DNA from: Actinomycetota bacterium
Lineage (GTDB): Bacteria; Actinomycetota; Acidimicrobiia; Acidimicrobiales; Ilumatobacteraceae
Reading direction: 5' to 3'
Assembly (NCBI GenBank): GCA_009705435.1
Contig: WLTJ01000112.1
Location: forward strand, 1 to 6,000
Length of the DNA stretch: 6,000 nt
The translations under genes were made by a program, and so were the position numbers. Every line of letters begins with the position of its first letter. The first letter of the stretch is position 1. Below, one piece after another: positions 1 to 6,000 of the stretch. The notes beneath the pieces were generated by a model that saw nothing but the letters and a program-made list of their open reading frames with translations, was not told where the DNA came from and ran no database searches.

Positions 1-2688
1 ACGCACTATGACCTCACTCCCGAAGAATTGGCCAAGTTTCATCATCATCACGTTCACGATCTCGGTGTCGGCATCGTCGGTGGATGCTGCGGAACCACGC
101 CTGCTCACCTCAAAGCTGTCGTTGATGCCGTGAGCGGACTGGCGGCCCCCAAGCGAACACCAATCAATGAACCCAGTGTCTCCTCGATCTATTCATCAGT
201 GCCAATCATCCAAGACAATTCGTTTTTGATTATCGGCGAGCGCACCAATACCAACGGCTCACGGGCTTTTCGTGATGCGATGATTGCTGGTGATTGGGAT
301 AGTTGCTCCAAAATCGCCACCGAACAAATTCGCGAAGGAGCCCACGTTCTTGATGTGTGCGTTGACTATGTGGCTCGCGATGGCGCGGTTGATATGGACG
401 AGATTGCTAGTCGCTTTGCCACTCAAGCCAGCGTGCCTTTAGTCCTCGACTCCACTGAACCCGAAGTCATGGAAGCTGGTTTGATGCACATCGGCGGGCG
501 GGCGATTCTCAACTCAGCCAACCTGGAAGATGGACAGGGACCCGGTAGCCGACTTGATCGCGTCTTTTCATTAGCACGCGAATACGGCAGTGCAGTGATC
601 TGCTTACTCATTGACGAAAAAGGTCAAGCCCGTGATGTGGAGTGGAAACTAGAAATCGCCCATCGTCTGCACCGCATCGCCGTGGATCACTACGGCTTGA
701 AGGCCAGCGATCTGATCTTTGATGCTTTGACGTTCCCACTCTCCACGGGTGACGACGCGCTTCGACTCGACGCCAAATACACCATTGATGCGATCGCCCG
801 TATCAAAGCCGAAATCCCTGGTTGCTTCACAACTCTTGGTGTCTCCAATGTCAGTTTCGGGCTGAAACCTTCATCACGCCACGCCTTGAACAGCGTCTTT
901 CTCAATGAGTGTGTTCGCGCTGGCTTAGATTCGGCCATTGTCCATGCTGGAAAGATCATGCCACTCGCGCGTATGCCCGAAGAGCACAAACAAGTCTGCT
1001 TGGACCTCATCTACGATCGACGCACTGCGGACTATGACCCGCTCAAAAAATTGCTTGAAATATTCGCTGACGTCAATGATGTGGCCGCAGTACGCGAGGA
1101 CCGCAGTGACTGGACTGTCGAACAACTGCTCAAACAACGCATCATTGACGGTGATCGTGAAGGTCTTACTGCTGATCTCGATATCGCAATGGCTCAAGGT
1201 TTGGCACCATTGACCATTGTCAACGACATTCTTCTTGATGGCATGAAGGTAGTCGGCGAACTTTTTGGATCTGGACAAATGCAATTGCCTTTCGTCCTGC
1301 AATCGGCCGAGACCATGAAAACAGCAGTCTCCTATCTCGAACCGTATATGGAAAAGACGGGTGCCAGTTCTGCGAAAGGTATTTTGGTTTTGGCGACCGT
1401 CAAAGGCGATGTGCACGACATTGGCAAAAACCTTGTAGATATCATCTGCACCAATAACGGCTACGAAGTTCATAACCTCGGAATCAAGATTCCAATATCT
1501 GAAATGTTGCAGAAGGTCAAAGAGGTCAAGGCCGATGCTCTCGGAATGAGTGGATTACTCGTGAAAAGCACCCTGATCATGCGCGACAACTTGATTCAAC
1601 TGAATGAATCAAAAATGTCAGAGGTGCCCGTGATTCTCGGTGGCGCTGCGTTGACACGTTCTTTTGTGGAAAAGGATTTGCGTGACATTTATGAAGGTCG
1701 CGTCTTCTATGGTCGTGATGCCTTTGAAGGTTTGCACACTCTTGACAAATTGATGGCCATGAAGAAATCCGGTATCGATGATCCCCTTCTTGGCCGCGTG
1801 CCAACCGGGCGAGTATTGCCGGCTCGTAGTGGGACAACCGAAAAGGTTGTCGTTGACCTTCCTCTGCGTTCTCCTGATATCGCTAGTGATAATGAAGTCT
1901 TCACGCCACCATTTCTCGGCTCAAAAATTGTCAAGGGCATCGGACTTGATGAAATTGCTCAGTACGTCAATGAGACTGCCCTGTATCGCAATCAATGGCA
2001 GTTCCGTCCAGAAATTGGTGAGACCGACGAGGACTTCAAGTCACGACTGCGCGCTACCTTTCGTCAAGAACTAGCTTCCGCCAAAGCCGCTGGTTTCCTG
2101 ATTCCACAAGTTGTCTACGGCTATTACTGCGTCAATGCTCAAGGTGATGACCTCATCGTGTGGAGCGATGAGAGTCGTACCAGCGAATTAGCCCGCTTCA
2201 CTTACCCACGACAAAGCACCGCTCCGTTTATGTGCATCGCTGACTTTTTCCGCACAGTTGAACACGGCCTTGATTATGCGGCTTTCCATATCGTCACCAT
2301 GGGCGAAGCAGTCAGTGTTGAAGCCGCCCGCCTATTCGCCGCCAACGAGTATCAGCAATACATGATTATTCATGGTCTTGGAGTCGAGATGGCTGAGGCT
2401 TTGGCCGAACTGTGGCATAAGCGAATACGCCAAGAATGGGGCTTCGTCAGCGAGGATGGACCGTCCATCGGTGGCTTGTTCCGCCAGCAATATCGCGGCG
2501 GTCGTTATTCATGGGGTTACCCCGCATGTCCTGACCTAGAAGATAACGCGACAGTTGGTCGCTTACTTGAGGCTGGGCGTCTCGGCATTGAAGTGAGCGA
2601 AGAAACTGGCTGGCAATATCAACCAGAACAAACAACTTCGGCGATCATTTGCCACCATCCGCAATCAAAATATTTTGTCGCCCGCTAA
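1..2688 (+). CDS. metH: Cobalamin-dependent methionine synthase (MetH), 5'-truncated by window edge
   Basis: Cytosolic enzyme that transfers a methyl group from 5-methyltetrahydrofolate through cobalamin to homocysteine, giving methionine. The frame is open from base 1, so the start lies upstream; 895 codons are visible. E. coli MetH has 1227 residues, so roughly 280 are missing, including most of the homocysteine barrel and the first zinc cysteine. Numbering from the first visible codon: GGCCGT at 27-32 holds the other two zinc cysteines (C29, C30). The folate-binding barrel follows, from about 75 (IGERTN) to 330. The helical cobalamin cap lies around 375-455. The cobalamin Rossmann domain, about 458-590, contains DVHDIGK with the cobalt-ligand histidine at 472. 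The AdoMet-binding activation domain begins near 633; its R-x3-GYPACP motif (R835, Y840) matches the E. coli AdoMet-binding arginine and tyrosine. The protein ends at SKYFVAR, without the E. coli C-terminal tail; I recall actinobacterial homologues ending similarly. All domains present look functional. Regulation, such as a cobalamin riboswitch, would lie outside the window. Confidence 0.97.
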   Translation, partial: THYDLTPEELAKFHHHHVHDLGVGIVGGCCGTTPAHLKAVVDAVSGLAAPKRTPINEPSVSSIYSSVPIIQDNSFLIIGERTNTNGSRAFRDAMIAGDWDSCSKIATEQIREGAHVLDVCVDYVARDGAVDMDEIASRFATQASVPLVLDSTEPEVMEAGLMHIGGRAILNSANLEDGQGPGSRLDRVFSLAREYGSAVICLLIDEKGQARDVEWKLEIAHRLHRIAVDHYGLKASDLIFDALTFPLSTGDDALRLDAKYTIDAIARIKAEIPGCFTTLGVSNVSFGLKPSSRHALNSVFLNECVRAGLDSAIVHAGKIMPLARMPEEHKQVCLDLIYDRRTADYDPLKKLLEIFADVNDVAAVREDRSDWTVEQLLKQRIIDGDREGLTADLDIAMAQGLAPLTIVNDILLDGMKVVGELFGSGQMQLPFVLQSAETMKTAVSYLEPYMEKTGASSAKGILVLATVKGDVHDIGKNLVDIICTNNGYEVHNLGIKIPISEMLQKVKEVKADALGMSGLLVKSTLIMRDNLIQLNESKMSEVPVILGGAALTRSFVEKDLRDIYEGRVFYGRDAFEGLHTLDKLMAMKKSGIDDPLLGRVPTGRVLPARSGTTEKVVVDLPLRSPDIASDNEVFTPPFLGSKIVKGIGLDEIAQYVNETALYRNQWQFRPEIGETDEDFKSRLRATFRQELASAKAAGFLIPQVVYGYYCVNAQGDDLIVWSDESRTSELARFTYPRQSTAPFMCIADFFRTVEHGLDYAAFHIVTMGEAVSVEAARLFAANEYQQYMIIHGLGVEMAEALAELWHKRIRQEWGFVSEDGPSIGGLFRQQYRGGRYSWGYPACPDLEDNATVGRLLEAGRLGIEVSEETGWQYQPEQTTSAIICHHPQSKYFVAR

Positions 2689-2928
2689 CACTTGAGACGA
2701 CCTCGCCGCAGTCGTTACCAACACCTCGCCACGGGTGATCTGACACTTCATGGAGTCACACGCGCAGTTACTTTTGAGGTCACGACGGAATATGCCAGCA
2801 ATGTCATCGGAGTTCTTGGTTCGATTGATATCGCCTTTGCGGATTACGGCATTGCTAATCCGTCCAATGCATTTGTCAGTACAGGCGACACTGGACTTCT
2901 CGAGTTCGTGCTGGCCTTCGAGCGTTAA
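2689..2928 (+). pseudogene. C-terminal half of a YceI-like lipocalin protein, N-terminal half missing
   Basis: An open stretch of 79 codons after the metH stop, in the same frame as metH, ending with TAA at 2926-2928. Residues from GDLTLHGVTR (nt 2734-2763) resemble the middle of the YceI domain. The end, with FADYGIANPS, STGDTGLLEF and a final AFER, resembles the closing beta strands of actinobacterial YceI proteins. YceI-family proteins are small lipocalin-like beta barrels that bind isoprenoid-type lipids and are usually 170-190 residues, so more than half is absent. No ATG or GTG opens the frame. The only early candidate is TTG at 2692, with no Shine-Dalgarno before it. The first 8-10 codons (arginine-rich) do not look like YceI. 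The preserved part has no stops or frameshifts, suggesting recent truncation by deletion, or an assembly join. Alternatives are a translated short protein from TTG or stop-codon readthrough from metH; both seem less likely. Family assignment is from recalled motifs only. Confidence 0.7.
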
Positions 2929-2936
2929 GCCAACCT

Positions 2937-4739
2937 TCAGCGCTGTGGTTGACTTCGGTCCCAAGCATCGGAGAGGGCGGCGTAACGCCCCTTGAGTTCA
3001 ACGAGTTCAGCGTGGGTGCCCAGTTCGACGAGTTCTCCGTGATCGATGACCCCGATGCGATCAGCCCGGCGAATCGTTGAGAGACGGTGCGCAACCACAA
3101 TAACGGTCCGTCCAATCATCAAACTTTCAAGAGCATGCTCGACGACAGCCTCAGTGCCTGGATCAAGATTTGATGTGGCCTCATCAAGAACAAGAACCGC
3201 TGGGTTCACAAGGGCAGCGCGCGCCAAAGCGATCAGTTGCCGTTCGCCCGCCGATAATCGAGATCCTCGCTCACGAACATCGGTGTCAAGTCCCTCCGGG
3301 AATTCCGTAAAGCGTTCCAATGCACCGATGGAGACCAAGGCCTCCTCAACCTCGCTGTCACTGGCTGTTGATCGTGCAATACGGATGTTTTCGCGAATTG
3401 ATCCAGAGAAACAAAAACCTTCTTGAGGAACTACGACGATCCGCCGTCGAAGATCCGAATTAGATGCTTGGCGTAAATCAACACCACCGTACGACACCGT
3501 TCCTCTGTGACCATTTGACTCACTCGGGTCATACAACCGAGCCATCAATTTAGCCAACGTAGATTTACCCGCGCCTGTCGGACCCACCAGTGCCAAGCGC
3601 TCACCATCGGCCACAGAAATAGTGACATCTTTCAACACTGAGCGATCATTTCCGGCATATGCGAAGGTCACATGATCAACCACCAGTGCTCCGCGCGTTG
3701 ACAATTCTGTGGGGTGTGCCACTTCATCGACATCGGGCACAGCGTCAATAATCACAAACAACTTGTGAAGAGCAGCCGTTGACGATTGCACCGTGTTGTA
3801 TAACTGGCTCAACTGTTGGACGGGATCGAAGAGGTTGGCTAGAAGCAGCACGAAGGCTGTGACTGTTCCAATCGTTGCTGTACCTTGATGAACCAAATAT
3901 CCACCGAAGCCGATGATCGCCCCCGTGGCAGCGATTCCAGCGAATTCAACAAGCCCGAAATACCAAGTACTAATTTTTACGCTGTACATGTGCGAGTCAA
4001 AAAGCGCACGATTGGATAGGCGAAAACGCTTGGAACGATTCGCTTGCTGCCCGTAGGCCTGAATCACACGCACACCCGTGATTCCTTCTTGCAACGTTGA
4101 CAAGTTGTTGCCCACATTTTCGCGCACGTCGAGATAGGCATTATTGGAAATTCGTTGAAACTTGATAGACGCCACGATCAATACCGGTAAGACAACCATC
4201 GCCACAATCAGTAACTGCCAGGAAAGGACCGCTAACAAAACTGTGGCCAGAATCAAGAGCAAGAAAGCTGAAACAAACTGAAGTAGCCCAAATTGAACGA
4301 GTTCACTCATTGACTCAATGTCGGCAGTCATTCGTGAAACTAAAACGCCAGCTTTTTCGCGATCAAAAAAAGCCATGGATTGCTTCTGGAGTTTGCCGAA
4401 CACCGTGATCCGCAGTTCGCGCAGGAAACCCTCACCAGCACGGTTGATAGCAATAAATTGCAAGCGCGCTGTGATGTACCCAACGATCACGACAAGCACA
4501 TAAAGCGCCACCGTGCGATTCAGCGCCGACCCATTCTTGGTACGGATCCCATGGTCAATGCCGTAGCGAACCAAAGTCGGACCTGCCAATGTCACCAATG
4601 TACCCACGAGAACAAAGCCCAGTGCGGACAGAAATAAACGCCGTTGAGCACGAGCCATCACAAATGCCCGTCGAAGAACCTTCAGCGTTTGGACGCGGTC
4701 CAATCGATCCGCTTCACTGACCGCAGACATCCCCCACAT
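2937..4739 (-). CDS. ABC exporter half-transporter (TMD-NBD), catalytic-site subunit of a heterodimer
   Basis: Complete 600-residue inner-membrane protein with the usual fused layout: six-helix exporter domain, then ATPase domain. Hydrophobic segments lie near residues 36-56, 76-96, 151-170, 174-192, 260-282 and 288-308. The ATPase domain starts near 350: A-loop Y361, Walker A GPTGAGKS 386-393, Q-loop Q439, signature LSAGE 495-499, Walker B ending LVLDE with catalytic E520, D-loop through D526, H-loop H551. The signature departs from LSGGQ at two positions while Walker B is canonical. This is expected for the subunit of a heterodimeric exporter whose own Walker motifs form the active site with the partner's signature (compare TM288 of TM287/TM288). 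The start is ATG at 4739, supported by a GAGGTGG ribosome-binding site 7 bases upstream; an in-frame ATG three codons later lacks such spacing. It overlaps the stop of the upstream ABC gene by one base, so the two are probably translationally coupled. Substrate cannot be told; lipid or drug export is typical of the family. Confidence 0.93.
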   Translation of the reverse strand: MWGMSAVSEADRLDRVQTLKVLRRAFVMARAQRRLFLSALGFVLVGTLVTLAGPTLVRYGIDHGIRTKNGSALNRTVALYVLVVIVGYITARLQFIAINRAGEGFLRELRITVFGKLQKQSMAFFDREKAGVLVSRMTADIESMSELVQFGLLQFVSAFLLLILATVLLAVLSWQLLIVAMVVLPVLIVASIKFQRISNNAYLDVRENVGNNLSTLQEGITGVRVIQAYGQQANRSKRFRLSNRALFDSHMYSVKISTWYFGLVEFAGIAATGAIIGFGGYLVHQGTATIGTVTAFVLLLANLFDPVQQLSQLYNTVQSSTAALHKLFVIIDAVPDVDEVAHPTELSTRGALVVDHVTFAYAGNDRSVLKDVTISVADGERLALVGPTGAGKSTLAKLMARLYDPSESNGHRGTVSYGGVDLRQASNSDLRRRIVVVPQEGFCFSGSIRENIRIARSTASDSEVEEALVSIGALERFTEFPEGLDTDVRERGSRLSAGERQLIALARAALVNPAVLVLDEATSNLDPGTEAVVEHALESLMIGRTVIVVAHRLSTIRRADRIGVIDHGELVELGTHAELVELKGRYAALSDAWDRSQPQR

Positions 4740-6000
4740 CAGATATCCACCTCAGTATCGCTGTCGCTTTCTTGCCAACCAGCAAGAACATTCTGATACC
4801 GCTCGTCGTTCAAAAGTAATTCTTCGTGAGTTCCGACAGCGACGACGCGACCTCCATCAAGCAAAACCACGGAATCGGCCAAGGCAATAGTCCCAGCGCG
4901 ATGGGCGATCACAATTGTCGTTCGGCCCTTCATCACAGTGGCCATGGCTTGGCGAATTTCGTGCTCCTTTGAAGGATCCACGGCCGAGGTTGCATCATCA
5001 AGCACCAAAATACGTGGGTCCGAAACTATGGCGCGGGCAATGGCAATTCGCTGCCGTTGACCACCAGATAAGGAGTATCCGCGCTCACCGAGAATGGTGG
5101 CGTATCCGTGAGGTAATTCGAGAATGAAATCGTGCGCCCCGGCCAATTTGGCGGCGCGTTCAACAACTTCTGGGCTGGCATCAGGTTGAGCAAAAGCTAT
5201 GTTGTCAAAAACTGAATCGTGAAACAAAAATGTCTCCTCAAAGACAATCCCCACCGCAGTCCGTAGATCATTGAGGGACAATGAGCGGATGTCAACTCCG
5301 TCAATTTTGATTGAACCTCGTTGGACATCGTGGAAACGTGTGAGCAAACGCACGATCGTGGATTTTCCTGAACCCGTGGCACCCACCAAGGCCACCGCGC
5401 TACCTGGAGCGACACTTAAATTGAAGCCATCAATAATGGGTGCGTTATCTCCGTAACTGAAGATCACATCATCAAATTGCAATTGACCGACGGATTGCGT
5501 CTGCGATCCACTAGGAAGTTCGAGTGCAACAACCGGATCAGTAATCAAACTTGGAGTATTCAACACCTCATTGACCCGCATGAGAGCGACTGAGGCTCGC
5601 TGGCCGAGTGCCACTGTCATTGCCAAGTTACGTAACGGCCAGATCAGCATGGTGATGTAGGCATTAAATTTCACTAAATCACCCACGGACATCTGGCCGT
5701 TAATCACCCGATGGCCACCGATACCAAGAACCGCAATCAGTCCAAGCGAAGGCAAAAGATCTAAGGCTGGCAAGAAACGACTACGAATCTTGGCGGCGAT
5801 CAAGGAAACGTTCCAGATGTCGTCAGCTTCTTGAAGCAGTTTGTTTGCTTGAACCTTTTCAGCGCCGAACCCTTTAATCACGCGCACTCCAGCGACGCTT
5901 TCTTCAACGACGGTCGCCAATTGCGCTTGCTCTTGTTGCACTTCTAACACGACAGGATGGATATTGCGCGAAAAACGACTGGCAAGAATAGTGACAACTG
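4739..6000 (-). CDS. ABC exporter half-transporter, degenerate-site subunit of a heterodimer; 5' end outside window
   Basis: The frame stays open to the window edge. The GTG at 5950 is an internal valine: the 16 codons before it continue an exporter transmembrane domain. About 419 residues are visible; roughly 160-200 are missing compared with a normal 580-620-residue half-transporter. Numbering from the codon at 5950: the cytoplasmic-loop motif GVRVIKGFG is at 21-29, the last two membrane segments near 63-80 and 90-110, and the ATPase domain begins near 156. Motifs are A-loop Y166, Walker A GATGSGKS 190-197, Q-loop position E238 (in VFEETFLF) instead of glutamine, canonical signature LSGGQ 294-298, Walker B LVLDD with D319 instead of the catalytic glutamate, D-loop through D325, and H-loop H350. 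The canonical signature with a defective Walker B complements the downstream partner gene, as in TM287 of TM287/TM288. First of at least two genes in the operon; any promoter lies beyond the window. Substrate unknown. Confidence 0.93.
   Translation of the reverse strand, partial: VVTILASRFSRNIHPVVLEVQQEQAQLATVVEESVAGVRVIKGFGAEKVQANKLLQEADDIWNVSLIAAKIRSRFLPALDLLPSLGLIAVLGIGGHRVINGQMSVGDLVKFNAYITMLIWPLRNLAMTVALGQRASVALMRVNEVLNTPSLITDPVVALELPSGSQTQSVGQLQFDDVIFSYGDNAPIIDGFNLSVAPGSAVALVGATGSGKSTIVRLLTRFHDVQRGSIKIDGVDIRSLSLNDLRTAVGIVFEETFLFHDSVFDNIAFAQPDASPEVVERAAKLAGAHDFILELPHGYATILGERGYSLSGGQRQRIAIARAIVSDPRILVLDDATSAVDPSKEHEIRQAMATVMKGRTTIVIAHRAGTIALADSVVLLDGGRVVAVGTHEELLLNDERYQNVLAGWQESDSDTEVDI
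4747..4753 (-). promoter_or_regulatory. Shine-Dalgarno GAGGTGG inside the upstream ABC gene, coupled TGATG stop/start
   Basis: On the minus strand GAGGTGG lies 7 bases before the ATG at 4739-4737 and is a strong match to the anti-Shine-Dalgarno of 16S rRNA. It forms part of the Glu-Val-Asp codons at the end of the upstream ABC gene, whose TGA (4741-4739) shares its last base with the next ATG. The arrangement fixes the start of the downstream gene and suggests translational coupling that would keep the two subunits near equal amounts. Confidence 0.8.

Noticed and set aside
925..1473. A 182-codon open frame on the minus strand opposite metH
   Set aside because: It lies wholly inside the conserved folate and cobalamin domains of metH, its translation shows no recognisable domain, and no ribosome-binding site was evident.
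2665..2964. A 99-codon minus-strand frame across the metH/ABC junction
   Set aside because: It is antisense to the YceI-like frame, has no recognisable motifs and overlaps the end of the ABC gene in another frame.
2976..2989. Inverted repeat GGCG-TAA-CGCC (or GGGCG with CGCCC) as a possible terminator
   Set aside because: The stem is only 4-5 pairs, there is no T run on either strand, and it lies within the last codons of the ABC gene.
2750..2995. An ATG-initiated plus-strand frame of 81 codons overlapping the YceI remnant
   Set aside because: It has no Shine-Dalgarno, runs into the end of the convergent ABC gene and encodes nothing recognisable, whereas the neighbouring frame gives clear YceI-like motifs.
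2995..3035. Near-perfect 14-base direct repeat, spaced 27 bases apart
   Set aside because: The copies are in frame and encode ELVEL twice near the C-terminus of the ABC protein (residues 569-573 and 578-582). This region normally has similar charged and leucine residues, so coding similarity explains it.
5948..5950. GTG as the start of the upstream ABC gene
   Set aside because: The frame continues to the window edge and the preceding 16 codons fit an exporter membrane domain; starting here would leave only two membrane helices.

Overview
The window is protein-coding chromosome from a bacterium, most likely a moderate-GC member of the Actinomycetota. That inference rests on base composition of roughly half G+C, the style of the MetH C-terminal activation domain, and the phenylalanine-glutamate version of the Q-loop in one ABC subunit, a form I associate with actinobacterial exporters. 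The species cannot be named from this sequence. Packing is very tight: no RNA genes, insertion sequences, CRISPR arrays or long non-coding stretches were seen.

Left part, plus strand: positions 1-2688 carry the last 895 codons of cobalamin-dependent methionine synthase (metH). The 5' third of the gene lies outside the window. Visible are the end of the homocysteine domain with its paired zinc cysteines, then the folate, cobalamin and AdoMet-activation domains. Directly after the metH stop codon, in the same reading frame, comes an intact-looking C-terminal half of a YceI-like lipocalin protein (about 2689-2928). It has no N-terminal half, no ATG and no visible ribosome-binding site, so I call it a truncated remnant.

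Right part, minus strand: two half-size ABC exporter genes form an operon read from right to left. The upstream gene (6000 to 4739) is cut by the window edge; the downstream gene (4739 to 2937) is complete. They overlap by one base (TGATG), with a strong Shine-Dalgarno inside the end of the first gene. Their ATPase motifs are degenerate in complementary ways: aspartate replaces the catalytic glutamate in one subunit, and LSAGE replaces LSGGQ in the other. This is the pattern of a heterodimeric type IV exporter with one active and one degenerate ATP site. The operon converges on the metH/YceI block with only 8 bases between the stop codons.

The metH block and the ABC operon show no clear functional link: the first is methionine and one-carbon metabolism, the second is membrane export of unknown substrate. 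I found no undescribed multi-gene system. The points most worth a second look are the orphan YceI half behind metH and the asymmetric ATP sites of the ABC pair.
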